The notes under the pieces were generated by a model. That model had not been told where the DNA came from. It did not search any database and worked only from the letters and a program-made list of their open reading frames with translations. Shown piece by piece: positions 9,150 through 17,724 of a stretch of 64,000 nucleotides of DNA (within the stretch, counting starts at the first letter, position 1; every line of letters starts with the position of its first letter). The stretch spans positions 7,941,501-8,005,500 of the forward strand of contig NZ_JAPEMB010000001.1 of the NCBI RefSeq assembly GCF_026343125.1, written 5' to 3'. The translations under genes and the position numbers were made by a program. Source of the stretch: Streptomyces sp. NBC_00094. Lineage in GTDB: Bacteria > Actinomycetota > Actinomycetes > Streptomycetales > Streptomycetaceae.

Positions 9150-10106
9150 GTGCCCAGTTCCCACCCGCATCGCGTCGCCGTCCTCGTCCTCGAAGGCGCG
9201 AAGCCGCTCGACGTCGGGATCCCCGCGCAGGTCTTCACGACCCGCGCGAGCATGCCGTACGAGGTACGGGTCTGCGGCGCGGCGCCCGGGCCCGTCGCCG
9301 GCGGGGACGGGCTGTCCTACCACGTCGCCCACGGCCTCGACGCCCTCGCCTGGGCGGACATCATCTTCGTCCCCGGCTACCGGTTCCCCGACCGCGAGGA
9401 CCCGCCGCGGGCCGTCGTCGACGCGCTGATCGCCGCCCACGAGCGCGGCGCGCGGCTGGCCGCCATCTCGACCGGAGCCTTCGCACTCGCCGCCACGGGC
9501 CTCCTCGACGGAAAGCGCGCCACGACGCACTGGCACTACGCACGGGCGCTCGCGGCGAAACGCCCCCTCATCCACGTCGACGAGAACGTCCTGTTCGTCG
9601 ACGAGGGCAGCGTGCTGACCTCGGCCGGCGCCGCCTCGGGCATCGACCTGTGCCTGCACATCCTGCGCGGCGACCTCGGCGTCGCCGCGTCGAACCACGC
9701 GGCCCGACGGCTCGTCGCGGCGCCCTACCGCAGCGGCGGCCAGGCGCAGTACGTGCCGCGCAGCCTGCCCGAAGCCCTCGGCGAACGGTTCGCCGCCACC
9801 CGGGAATGGGCGCTGCACCGGCTCGACGAGCCCCTCACCCTCGACATCCTCGCCCGGCACGCGGCGGTGTCGGCACGCACGTTCTCCCGCCGGTTCGCCG
9901 AGGACACGGGGTACACGCCCATGCAGTGGGTGATGCGCGCCCGGATCGACATGGCCCGAGAGCTGCTGGAACGCTCAGAGCGGGGCGTCGAGCAGATCGC
10001 CGCCGACGTCGGTCTCGGCACCGGCGCGAATCTGCGGCTGCACTTCCAGCGCATCCTCGGTACGACACCGAGCGACTACCGGCGCACCTTCGCGCAGGGC
10101 GAGTAG
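9150..10106 (+). CDS. GlxA-type AraC regulator with DJ-1/PfpI domain
   Basis: 318-aa regulator. Residues ~8-175 form a DJ-1/PfpI (glutamine amidotransferase-like) domain starting VAVLVLEGAKPLDV; residues ~215-315 are a double-HTH AraC domain with ILARHAAVSARTFSRRF and IAADVGLGTGANLRLHF. The elbow TGAFALAATGLL lacks a clear nucleophile cysteine, so the domain probably senses a ligand. The GTG at 9150 lacks a good ribosome site, but a TACCCT (-10-like) box lies 6 nt upstream, suggesting a leaderless message. A longer frame to 9039 exists but its N-terminus does not look like this family. Confidence 0.82.
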   Translation: MPSSHPHRVAVLVLEGAKPLDVGIPAQVFTTRASMPYEVRVCGAAPGPVAGGDGLSYHVAHGLDALAWADIIFVPGYRFPDREDPPRAVVDALIAAHERGARLAAISTGAFALAATGLLDGKRATTHWHYARALAAKRPLIHVDENVLFVDEGSVLTSAGAASGIDLCLHILRGDLGVAASNHAARRLVAAPYRSGGQAQYVPRSLPEALGERFAATREWALHRLDEPLTLDILARHAAVSARTFSRRFAEDTGYTPMQWVMRARIDMARELLERSERGVEQIAADVGLGTGANLRLHFQRILGTTPSDYRRTFAQGE

Positions 10107-10315
10107 CCCGCCCGCCGCCCCCGCATCCCCGCCCGCCCCCGCACGCCCGCCGCTTTCTCGCGCGTCCTCTCCGCACCCCCGTCGACCCCTCCGTCACACG
10201 GCTCCGCCGTCCCTGGCGCGATCCTTGCGGACCGTGGCGATCACGCCGCTGTCACGGGCGGATTTCGTGCGCGAGTCTGAAGCGCAACGGAACGGAACGG
10301 AAAGGGACACCGCTC

Positions 10316-11314
10316 ATGACTCGCATCGCGATCAACGGATTCGGCCGCATCGGACGGAACGTGCTGCGCGCACTCCTGGAGCGCGACAGCGAACTCGAGG
10401 TGGTGGCCGTCAACGACCTCACCGAGCCGGCCAGCCTCGCGCGGCTGCTCGCCTACGACACCACCTCGGGTCGCCTCGGCCGTCCGGTGAGCGTCGAGGG
10501 CAACACCCTCGTCGTCGACGGCCGCCGCATCAAGGTCCTCGCCGAGCGTGAGCCCGCGCAGCTGCCCTGGGCCGAGCTGGGTGTCGACATCGTGCTCGAG
10601 TCGACCGGCCGCTTCACGTCGGCCAAGGCCGCCCGCGCCCACATCGACGCCGGTGCGAAGAAGGTCCTCGTCAGCGCGCCGGCCGACGGTGCCGACGTCA
10701 CGCTCGCGTACGGCGTCAACACCGACGCGTACGACCCCGAGCTGCACACGATCGTCTCGAACGCCTCCTGCACGACCAACGCGCTCGCGCCGCTGGCCGC
10801 GGTCCTCGACGAGCTCGCCGGCATCGAGCACGGCTTCATGACGACGGTCCACGCCTACACGCAGGAGCAGAACCTGCTGGACGGCCCGCACCGTGACCCC
10901 CGCCGCGCCCGTGCCGCCGCCTGGAACATCGTGCCCACGACGACGGGCGCCGCCAAGGCGATCGGCCTCGTGCTCCCGAAGCTCGACGGCAAGCTGTCGG
11001 GCGACTCGATCCGCGTACCGGTCCCGGTCGGCTCGATCGTCGAGCTCAACACGACCGTCGCCCGCGACGTGACGCTCGAGGACGTCCTCGCCGCGTACCG
11101 CACCGCCGCGGAGGGCCCGCTCGCCGGCGTCCTGGAGTACTCGGACGACGCGCTGGTCTCCTCCGACATCACGGGCAACCCGGCGTCGTCGATCTTCGAC
11201 TCGGCGCTGACCCGCGTCGAGGGCCGCCATATCAAGGTCGTCGCCTGGTACGACAACGAGTGGGGCTTCTCGAACCGCGTGATCGACTCGCTCGAACTCC
11301 TCGCCGGCCGCTGA
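10316..11314 (+). CDS. gap: Glyceraldehyde-3-phosphate dehydrogenase
   Basis: 332-aa GAPDH, full length. It has the NAD-binding start INGFGRIGRNVLRAL, the active-site SNASCTTNALAP (catalytic Cys near 150), HAYTQEQNLLDGPH, the TTTGAA phosphate-site motif and the C-terminal AWYDNEWGFSNR. It oxidises glyceraldehyde-3-phosphate in glycolysis. Streptomycetes carry several gap genes; this one stands alone, followed by a long terminator. The leader contains the short repeat AACGG three times just before the ribosome site (AAAGGGA). Confidence 0.95.
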   Translation: MTRIAINGFGRIGRNVLRALLERDSELEVVAVNDLTEPASLARLLAYDTTSGRLGRPVSVEGNTLVVDGRRIKVLAEREPAQLPWAELGVDIVLESTGRFTSAKAARAHIDAGAKKVLVSAPADGADVTLAYGVNTDAYDPELHTIVSNASCTTNALAPLAAVLDELAGIEHGFMTTVHAYTQEQNLLDGPHRDPRRARAAAWNIVPTTTGAAKAIGLVLPKLDGKLSGDSIRVPVPVGSIVELNTTVARDVTLEDVLAAYRTAAEGPLAGVLEYSDDALVSSDITGNPASSIFDSALTRVEGRHIKVVAWYDNEWGFSNRVIDSLELLAGR

Positions 11315-11380
11315 CCGTACGGTCAAAGCCTGGCCAACGGCCACAGCCGCGTAGGCCCGCACACCTGCGCGGCATCCCCG

Positions 11381-11433
11381 AGAGCGCTCCGGCCAGTCGT
11401 CACGACCCCGACGACCGGCGGCCGGAGCGCTCT
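11381..11433 (+). terminator. Rho-independent-type hairpin after gap
   Basis: AGAGCGCTCCGGCC (11381-11394) pairs perfectly with GGCCGGAGCGCTCT (11420-11433); the loop holds a second small stem (GTCGT/ACGAC). It lies 67 bp after the gap stop. The rest of the 324-bp gap up to the next gene holds no convincing ORF, only a possible weak promoter before the hydrolase gene. Confidence 0.75.
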
Positions 11434-11638
11434 GCCATGCCCGGCCGCTCGCCGTCGCCACGGCCCTCGACGCCGACGACGGTCTCGTCCGGAGGTCGAG
11501 GCGGATTGGGCAGATGCCCAGTCCGAGCACGGCAGCGCTGGGCTTCTGCGGGGAGACAGCCGTGTCGGGGACCCCGACCATGGGCACGGGTCGCGATTGC
11601 GAGGACGCGCAACGCGCCGTATCCGTAGAGGAGTTCCC

Positions 11639-12508
11639 ATGTCAGGGAGATTGAGCCGCACACTCGGCAGTGTCCTGCTCGCCGTCGTGCTGGCGTCGTA
11701 CGTCACGCCGGGCACCGCCGGCGCGGCGGAGGAGACCACGGGCAGCGTCACGTCGGCCACGGTCGACTGGGGCCAGACGGGCCCGTACGAGGTGAACGTC
11801 GACATCGGCGTCGTGCACACCTTCTACTACCCCCGGAACATGGGGCAGTCGGGAGAGCGGCACCCGGTGGTCATCTGGGGCAACGGCACCGGCGCCGTGC
11901 CGGGCGTCTACAGCTCGTTGCTGCGGCACTGGGCCAGCCAGGGCTTCATCGTCGCCGCCGCGAACACCCCCACCTCGAACTTCGCGATCACCATGCGCTC
12001 CGGGATCGACGTGCTGGAGCGGTGGAACGCGGACAGCGGCAGCCCGTTCCACGGCAAGGTGGACCTCGAACACATCGGCTCCGCGGGCCATTCGCAGGGC
12101 GGCGCCGCGGCGATCAACGCCGCGATCGACCCGCGCGTCGACACCGCCGTCCCCATCCAGCCGGGCCCCCTGGCCGACCCCGACCTGATGGGCGAACCCG
12201 TCTTCTACCTGGCAGGTCAGCGGGACCTGACGGTGTGGCCGGCCCTGGTGAAGGCGTTCTACCGGGACTCCTCCCACGTCCCCGCCGTCTACGGCGAGGT
12301 CCGCGGCGCCGGACACCTCAGCTCCATCGGCGACGGCGGCGAGTTCCGCGCCCCGACCACCGCCTGGCTCCGTTTCTGGCTGATGGGCGACGAGCGGGCC
12401 CGGGGCATGTTCTTCGGCGCCGACTGCACCTACTGCGTCGACGACGACCTGTGGTCCGGCTGGAGCCGCAACACCAAGGCGCTGCAGATTCCCGGCCCCA
12501 CGGCCTGA
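11639..12508 (+). CDS. Secreted alpha/beta hydrolase (cutinase/PET-hydrolase-like fold)
   Basis: 289-aa exported serine hydrolase. A Sec signal peptide occupies residues ~1-30 (RLSRTLGSVLLAVVLASYV, then AxA sites). The nucleophile elbow is GHSQGG, the acid is probably Asp in GQRDLTVW and the base is His in GAGHLSS. The C-terminal CTYC pair is placed like the disulfide of polyesterases and cutinases. The start at 11639 has GAGGAG upstream. It is likely an esterase or lipase acting on extracellular esters; the substrate is not deducible. Two hairpins separate it from convergent katG. Confidence 0.78.
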   Translation: MSGRLSRTLGSVLLAVVLASYVTPGTAGAAEETTGSVTSATVDWGQTGPYEVNVDIGVVHTFYYPRNMGQSGERHPVVIWGNGTGAVPGVYSSLLRHWASQGFIVAAANTPTSNFAITMRSGIDVLERWNADSGSPFHGKVDLEHIGSAGHSQGGAAAINAAIDPRVDTAVPIQPGPLADPDLMGEPVFYLAGQRDLTVWPALVKAFYRDSSHVPAVYGEVRGAGHLSSIGDGGEFRAPTTAWLRFWLMGDERARGMFFGADCTYCVDDDLWSGWSRNTKALQIPGPTA

Positions 12509-12521
12509 TGTCGCCGGGCGT

Positions 12522-12558
12522 GTCCGAGTGGGCAGCGGGTGGCCCGCCCCACTCGGAC
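12522..12558 (+). terminator. Hairpin terminator of the secreted hydrolase gene
   Basis: GTCCGAGTGGG (12522-12532) pairs with CCCACTCGGAC (12548-12558), with an inner GCGGG/CCCGC stem. It lies 14 bp past the hydrolase stop. Confidence 0.7.
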
Positions 12559-12572
12559 GCCTTCCGGTGACC

Positions 12573-12614
12573 GTCGCGTCCCGGCGGGCCCATGGGGGCC
12601 TGCCGGGACGCGAC
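12573..12614 (-). terminator. Hairpin terminator of katG
   Basis: GTCGCGTCCCGGC (12573-12585) pairs with GCCGGGACGCGAC (12602-12614). It lies 17 bp from the katG stop and probably ends the leftward transcript. Confidence 0.7.
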
Positions 12615-12630
12615 GACCGGATGACGAGGA

Positions 12631-14862
12631 TCAGGCGTTGTCGAACCGGTCCAGTTCCATCACCTTGCTCCACGCGGAGACGAAGTCCGTCACGAACTTC
12701 TCCTTCGCGTCGTCGCTCGCGTAGACCTCGGCCAGCGCGCGCAGCTCGCTGTTGGAGCCGAAGACCAGGTCGGCGCGGGTACCCGTCCACTTGACGGCGC
12801 CCGTGGCGGCGTCCCGGCCCTCGAAGGTGGTGGCGTCCTCGGACACCGCCTTCCAGACCGTGCCCATGTCGAGCAGGTTGACGAAGAAGTCGTTCGTCAG
12901 GGAGCCCGGGGTCGTGGTGAGGACACCGTGCCGCGACTGCTGGTGGTTCGCGCCGAGCACACGGAGGCCACCGACGAGGACCGTGAGCTCGGGGGCGCTC
13001 AGGGTCAGCAGGTTCGCCCGGTCGATGAGCAGGTACTCGGCCGGGAGGCGGTTGCCCTTGCCGAGGTAGTTGCGGAAGCCGTCGGCGACCGGCTCGAGCG
13101 CCGCGAACGACTCCACGTCGGTCTGGTCCTGCGCGGCGTCCACGCGGCCCGGACGGAAGGGGACCTCGACCTCGAAGCCGGCGTCCTTGGCCGCCTGCTC
13201 GACGCCCGCGGCACCGGCCAGCACGATCAGGTCGGCGAGCGAGATCCGCTTGCCGCCGGTCTGCGCGCCGTCGAACGTCTCCCGGATGCCCTCGAGCGTA
13301 CGGAGGACCGTCGCCAGCTGGTCGGGGTCGTTGACCTCCCAGCCGCTCTGAGGCTGGAGACGTACGCGCGCGCCGTTGGCACCGCCGCGCTTGTCGCTGC
13401 CGCGGAAGGAGGAGGCCGACGCCCACGCGGTCGAGACGAGCTGCGAGACGGTGAGGTCCGAGGCGAGCACGCTGCTCTTGAGGGCGGCGACGTCCGAGGC
13501 GTCCACGAGCTCGTGGTCCAGCGCGGGCAGCGGGTCCTGCCAGAGAAGGGTCTCGGAGGGGACCTCCGGGCCGAGGTAGCGGGCCACCGGGCCCATGTCA
13601 CGGTGGGTGAGCTTGTACCAGGCACGCGCGAAGGCGTCGGCGAACGCCTCGGGGCTCTCGTGGAAGCGCCGCGAGATCTGCTCGTACGCCGGGTCGAAGC
13701 GGAGCGAAAGGTCGGTCGTCAGCATCGTCGGGGCGTGCGTCTTCGACGAGTCGTGGGCGTCCGGGACGGTGCCCGCGCCCGCGCCGTCCTTCGGCCGCCA
13801 CTGGTGGGCGCCGGCGGGGCTCTTGAACTGCTCCCACTCGTAGCCGAAGAGGATGTCGAAGAAGCTGTTGTCCCAGGCGGTGGGGGTGTCCGTCCAGATG
13901 CCCTCGAGCCCGCTGGTGATGGCGTCGCCGCCCTTGCCGGTGCCGAAGGAGTTGCTCCAGCCGAGGCCCTGGGCCTCCAGCGGCGCGGCCTCGGGGTCGG
14001 CGCCGACGCTCTCCGCGGGGCCGGCGCCGTGGGTCTTGCCGAAGGTGTGACCGCCCGCGATGAGGGCGACCGTCTCCTCGTCGTTCATCGCCATCCGGCG
14101 GAAGGTCTCCCGGATGTCGCGGGCCGCGGCGATCGGGTCCGGAGTGCCGTTGGGGCCCTCGGGGTTGACGTAGATGAGGCCCATCTGGACCGCGCCGAGC
14201 GGGTTCTCCAGCTCGCGGTCGCCGGTGTAGCGCTCGTCGTCGAGCCAGGTGGTCTCGGGGCCCCAGTAGACGTCCTCGTCGGGCTCCCACACGTCCGCGC
14301 GGCCACCGGCGAAGCCGAAGGTCTCGAAGCCCATCGACTCCAGCGCGACGTTGCCGGCGAGGATCATGAGGTCGGCCCAGGAGATGTTCTGGCCGTACTT
14401 CTTCTTGACCGGCCACAGCAGACGGCGGGCCTTGTCCAGATTGCCGTTGTCCGGCCAGCTGTTGAGCGGCGCGAAGCGCTGCTGGCCGGCGCCGGCGCCG
14501 CCGCGGCCGTCGCTGATGCGGTACGTGCCCGCGCTGTGCCAGGCCATCCGGACCATGAACGGGCCGTAGTGGCCGAAGTCGGCGGGCCACCAGTCCTGCG
14601 AGGTCGTGAGGACCTCGGCGATGTCCCGCTTCACGGCCGGCAGGTCGAGGCTCTGGAACGCCTCCGCGTAGTCGAAGTCCCCGCCCAGCGGGTTGGCGAC
14701 GGCGGGGTTCTTGGCGAGGATCTTCAGGTTGAGCCGGTTCGGCCACCACTGACTGTTGCCGCCGCCCTGGGTCGGGTGCGCGGCGCGCTCGTGTGCGACC
14801 GGGCAGCCGCCGCCGCCCTCCGTCTTCGCGTCTACGACGATTGCATCATGGTTCTCAGACAT
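12631..14862 (-). CDS. katG: Catalase-peroxidase
   Basis: 743-aa bifunctional haem catalase-peroxidase, full length. The distal site is VRMAWHSAGTYR near residue 105, including the Trp of the Met-Tyr-Trp adduct; the Tyr is in GLIYVNPEGP. The proximal haem ligand His is in IAGGHTFGKTHG, and the C-terminal duplicated domain is present. It destroys peroxide. The ATG at 14862 has GGAAGG upstream. It is divergent from the Fur-family gene at 15152; in many streptomycetes a Fur-type regulator and katG are neighbours and the regulator represses both, so redox control from the shared 289-bp region is likely. Confidence 0.95.
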   Translation of the reverse strand: MSENHDAIVVDAKTEGGGGCPVAHERAAHPTQGGGNSQWWPNRLNLKILAKNPAVANPLGGDFDYAEAFQSLDLPAVKRDIAEVLTTSQDWWPADFGHYGPFMVRMAWHSAGTYRISDGRGGAGAGQQRFAPLNSWPDNGNLDKARRLLWPVKKKYGQNISWADLMILAGNVALESMGFETFGFAGGRADVWEPDEDVYWGPETTWLDDERYTGDRELENPLGAVQMGLIYVNPEGPNGTPDPIAAARDIRETFRRMAMNDEETVALIAGGHTFGKTHGAGPAESVGADPEAAPLEAQGLGWSNSFGTGKGGDAITSGLEGIWTDTPTAWDNSFFDILFGYEWEQFKSPAGAHQWRPKDGAGAGTVPDAHDSSKTHAPTMLTTDLSLRFDPAYEQISRRFHESPEAFADAFARAWYKLTHRDMGPVARYLGPEVPSETLLWQDPLPALDHELVDASDVAALKSSVLASDLTVSQLVSTAWASASSFRGSDKRGGANGARVRLQPQSGWEVNDPDQLATVLRTLEGIRETFDGAQTGGKRISLADLIVLAGAAGVEQAAKDAGFEVEVPFRPGRVDAAQDQTDVESFAALEPVADGFRNYLGKGNRLPAEYLLIDRANLLTLSAPELTVLVGGLRVLGANHQQSRHGVLTTTPGSLTNDFFVNLLDMGTVWKAVSEDATTFEGRDAATGAVKWTGTRADLVFGSNSELRALAEVYASDDAKEKFVTDFVSAWSKVMELDRFDNA

Positions 14863-14963
14863 GGGAATCCTTCCGGACCTCGCGGATCACAGTGCTCAGG
14901 AAGTGCGGTCGACGCAGCGGTCGGGCGCCGGGCCCGGGTGCGGCGCCGGCCTCGTCGACGCTA

Positions 14964-15059
14964 TGGACGAATCGTGTGTGCTGTGGACGAATCGCTCGTA
15001 CGGGAGTCTTCCTGTCCCTTGGCCATCTACGAATCCGATCCTACGATGGACGTAGTCCA
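14964..15059. promoter_or_regulatory. Candidate FurA operator sites in katG-furA intergenic region
   Basis: TGGACGAATCG occurs twice as a direct repeat at 14964-14974 and 14984-14994, exactly 20 bp apart. Nearer the regulator start, CTACG-ATGGA-CGTAG (15041-15055) overlaps TGGAC-GTA-GTCCA (15047-15059); both are perfect inverted repeats. The shared TGGAC element suggests one protein binds all of them, presumably the adjacent Fur-family regulator. Confidence 0.5.
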
Positions 15060-15151
15060 AGTCAAGAACCGCGCCAAACGTCCGTCCGACGGGAACCCGA
15101 ACGTACGTCGCTCCATGCGGGGTCCCGCGCCGATGCCGAAGAGGTGAGTCG

Positions 15152-15562
15152 ATGAGTGACCTGCTGGAGCGACTGCGAGCGCGGGGTTGGCGGATGACGT
15201 CCCAGCGGCGTGTCGTCGCGGAGGTCCTGGCCGGCGACCACGTGCACCTCACGGCGGACGAGGTGCACGCCCGGGCCGTGGCGCGGCTGCCGGAGATCGC
15301 GCGGGCGACGGTCTACAACACGCTGGGCGAACTGGTCGCGCTGGGCGAGGTGGTGGAGCTCTCCACGGACGGGCGGGCGAAGCGGTACGACCCGAACGCG
15401 CACCACCCGCACCAGCATCTGGTCTGCTCGGGCTGCGGCCTCATCCGGGACGTCCACCCGACGGGAGACCCGCTGGCCGTGCTCCCGTCGACGGAGCGGT
15501 TCGGCTTCACCGTGTCGAAGGCCGACGTGACGTACCGCGGGCTCTGCCCGGCGTGCTCCTGA
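15152..15562 (+). CDS. furA: Fur-family redox/metal-responsive repressor (FurA/CatR type)
   Basis: 136-aa ferric-uptake-regulator family protein. The N-terminal winged helix contains MTSQRRVVAEVL and IARATVYNTLGELV; the C-terminal metal-binding part has HHPHQHLVCSGCG and a final CPAC, giving two CxxC zinc pairs. The divergent katG suggests peroxide-responsive repression, as described for FurA/FurS of Streptomyces. The start at 15152 follows GAGGTGAG. The stop codon lies inside a duplicated 37-bp segment. Confidence 0.88.
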   Translation: MSDLLERLRARGWRMTSQRRVVAEVLAGDHVHLTADEVHARAVARLPEIARATVYNTLGELVALGEVVELSTDGRAKRYDPNAHHPHQHLVCSGCGLIRDVHPTGDPLAVLPSTERFGFTVSKADVTYRGLCPACS

Positions 15563-15629
15563 GGGTCCCGGTCCCGTTCCCGGGGTGTGACGATCCTGAG
15601 AGTCCCGGTCCCGTTCCCGGGTGCGACGA
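15556..15629 (+). repeat. Tandem ~37-bp duplication spanning the furA stop codon
   Basis: The segment beginning CCTGAG and containing GTCCCGGTCCCGTTCCCGGG occurs twice, with the 20-bp core at 15565-15584 and 15602-15621. The first copy contains the furA TGA. The duplicated downstream TGYGACGA is also shared. It precedes the terminator and has no obvious coding role. Confidence 0.7.
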
Positions 15630-15670
15630 GAGGAGCCCCTCCACCTGTCCGGTGGAGGGGCTCCTCTCGT
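15626..15670. terminator. Bidirectional terminator between furA and tpx
   Basis: A 20-bp perfect stem (15626-15645 with 15651-15670) and a 5-nt loop TGTCC. It sits between two converging genes and probably ends both transcripts. Confidence 0.85.
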
Positions 15671-15690
15671 ACGCCGTGGTGCGGCGGTGA

Positions 15691-16191
15691 CTACTTCAGG
15701 ACCGCGAGGGCCTCGTCGTAGCTGGGCTCGTCGGCGATCTCGCCCACGAGCTGGGCGTGCAGCACGGTGTCGTTCTCGTCGAGGACGACGACGGCGCGCG
15801 CGGTCAGGCCGGCCAGCGGCCCGTCCGTGATCTCCACGCCGTAGTTGGTGTGGAACTCGCGGCCGCGGAGCGTCGAGAGGTTCTTGACGTTCTCCAGGCC
15901 CTCGGCGCCGCAGAAGCGGGCCTGGGCGAAGGGCAGGTCGGCGGAGATGCAGAGCACGACCGTGTTGTCCAGCTCGCCGGCCTTCTTGTTGAAGGCGCGG
16001 ACGGAGGAGGCGCACGTCGGGGTGTCGACGCTCGGGAAGATGTTGAGGATCTTGCGCTGGCCGGTGAAGTCCTTCAGCGACTTGTCTGCCAGTCCTTCGG
16101 CGACGAGCGTGAAGTCGGGAGCCTGGCTGCCGGGGATCGGCAGAGCGCCGTTGACCTGTACCGGGCTGCCCTTCAGCGTGACCTGGGCCAT
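15691..16191 (-). CDS. tpx: Thiol peroxidase (atypical 2-Cys peroxiredoxin)
   Basis: 166-aa Tpx-type peroxiredoxin that reduces hydroperoxides with thioredoxin. The peroxidatic Cys is in PSVDTPTCASSVR (near 60) and the resolving Cys in ADLPFAQARFCGAEG (near 94), the spacing expected of Tpx. The start at 16191 has AAGGAG upstream. Its place beside furA and katG makes this a peroxide-defence neighbourhood, although it is transcribed towards furA and may be independently controlled. Confidence 0.93.
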   Translation of the reverse strand: MAQVTLKGSPVQVNGALPIPGSQAPDFTLVAEGLADKSLKDFTGQRKILNIFPSVDTPTCASSVRAFNKKAGELDNTVVLCISADLPFAQARFCGAEGLENVKNLSTLRGREFHTNYGVEITDGPLAGLTARAVVVLDENDTVLHAQLVGEIADEPSYDEALAVLK

Positions 16192-16395
16192 GGGAGATCT
16201 CCTTCGGACGGTGTGAGTGGCAACGCGGGGAATCGTACGGCGTGCGGACCTGCGGGAACGACACGGGCCGCCGGTGGGGGTGGGGGAGGTGGTGAGCGTG
16301 GGGGGTGCCCGCATGTTCACGTATGTGAATCGCGAGAAGCTTTCCTGTGTGTGTCGTCGGTGACGGCGATCGCTGCCGAGCTCGAACTCCCGGTC

Positions 16396-16424
16396 TTGAC
16401 GCCTTTGGTTCAGACCTTTAGGTT
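16396..16424 (+). promoter_or_regulatory. Chitinase-type promoter/operator of the lyase gene
   Basis: A -35 TTGACG (16396-16401) and -10 TAGGTT (16419-16424) are separated by 17 bp. The spacer carries TGGTTCAGACCT (16406-16417), which differs at one base from the 12-bp repeat TGGTCCAGACCT known from Streptomyces chitinase promoters and resembles the DasR site TGGTCTAGACCA. It probably places the downstream secreted enzyme under polysaccharide/amino-sugar control. Confidence 0.6.
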
Positions 16425-16475
16425 CCCCCCTCGACAGCCATTCCCCGTTCACATACATGAAGATGGGGTAACTCC

Positions 16476-17666
16476 ATGTCTCGAAGGCGCTTCCTGCTCG
16501 CCGCACCCCTACTCCTCGCCGCTCTCCTCGCCACACTCCTCGTCGGCCCCACGGGGGGCCGCGCCGAGGCGGCCCCCGCCACCTTCGTCCACCCCGGCGT
16601 CCTGGTCTCGCGGGGCCAGCTCGACTTCACCCGAGAGAAGGTCAACTCCGGGGCGCAGCCGTGGAAGGGCGCCTTCGACCAGATGATGGCGAGCAAGTAC
16701 GCCTCGCTGTCCCGGGTCCCCAAGCCCCGATCGGTCGTGGAGTGCGGCTCGTACTCGAACCCGAACCTCGGCTGCACCGACGAGCGCGAGGACGCCATCG
16801 CCGCGTACACGCTCTCCCTGGCCTGGTACATCACGCGCGACGGCCGCTACGCCCAGAAGGCGATCGAGATCATGGACGCCTGGTCCGCCGTGATCACGGA
16901 CCACACCAACTCCAACGCACCCCTGCAGACAGGCTGGGCCGGCTCCTCCTGGCCGCGCGCCGCCGAGATCATCCGCTACACCTCCACTGCCTGGCCCCAG
17001 GCCCGCGTCGACCGCTTCAAGACGATGCTGCGCACCGTCTACCTCCCCGAGGTCACCAACGGCTCCCACTCCAACGGCAACTGGGAGCTCAGCATGACCG
17101 AGGCCGCGATCGGCATCGCCGTCTTCCTGGAGGACCGCGCCGCCTACGACAAGGCCGTGGCCACGTTCCGCGGCCGCGTCCCCGCGTACATCTACCTCAC
17201 GAGCGACGGCGCCCTCCCGAAGGCGGCGCCCGGAAGCGGCCTCGACACCCGTGACGAGCTCGTCCGGTACTGGCAGGGGCAGACCACCTTCGTCGACGGC
17301 CTCACCCAGGAGACCTGCCGCGACCTCACCCACACCGGATACGGCCTGGCCGCCATCTCGCACATCGCCGAGACGAGCCGCATCCAGAGCCAGGACCTGT
17401 ACCCCGAGGTAGCCGACCGGCTGCGCCACGCCCTCGGCCTCCAGGCGAAGTACGAGCTCGGGGAGCCGGTGCCCGGCTGGCTCTGCGGCGGCACCCTCCA
17501 CGACCACCTCGGGCCGGTCACCGAGGTCGGCTTCAACGCGCTGCACCACCGCATGGGATACGGCATGACGAACACGCAGCGGCTCACCGAGGCCGGCCGG
17601 CCCGCGGGCACGAACAACCTCTTCGTCGCCTGGGGGACCCTCACCCACGCGGGCAACCCCGGCTGA
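16476..17666 (+). CDS. Secreted alginate-lyase-family polysaccharide lyase
   Basis: 396-aa exported protein of the alginate lyase superfamily (PF05426-like alpha/alpha toroid). The signal peptide is RRRFLLAAPLLLAALLATLLV with cleavage after AEA. Family features include TNGSHSNGNWELSMTEA, whose Asn/His pair is typical of these lyases, DLTHTGYGLAAI, and repeated helical pairs such as AIAAYTLSLAWYITRDGRYA. It likely cleaves a uronate-containing or other anionic polysaccharide outside the cell. It stands alone behind a chitinase-type promoter and ends at a hairpin shared with the convergent AraC gene. Confidence 0.8.
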   Translation: MSRRRFLLAAPLLLAALLATLLVGPTGGRAEAAPATFVHPGVLVSRGQLDFTREKVNSGAQPWKGAFDQMMASKYASLSRVPKPRSVVECGSYSNPNLGCTDEREDAIAAYTLSLAWYITRDGRYAQKAIEIMDAWSAVITDHTNSNAPLQTGWAGSSWPRAAEIIRYTSTAWPQARVDRFKTMLRTVYLPEVTNGSHSNGNWELSMTEAAIGIAVFLEDRAAYDKAVATFRGRVPAYIYLTSDGALPKAAPGSGLDTRDELVRYWQGQTTFVDGLTQETCRDLTHTGYGLAAISHIAETSRIQSQDLYPEVADRLRHALGLQAKYELGEPVPGWLCGGTLHDHLGPVTEVGFNALHHRMGYGMTNTQRLTEAGRPAGTNNLFVAWGTLTHAGNPG

Positions 17667-17695
17667 CCGGAAGAGGCCGGCGCCGACGGCCGGGG

Positions 17696-17720
17696 CGGGG
17701 CCGGATCCGGACCGGCCCCG
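17696..17720. terminator. Hairpin between lyase and AraC genes
   Basis: CGGGGCCGG (17696-17704) pairs with CCGGCCCCG (17712-17720) around a 7-nt loop, in the 58-bp gap between converging genes. Confidence 0.6.
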
Positions 17721-17724
17721 GCGG

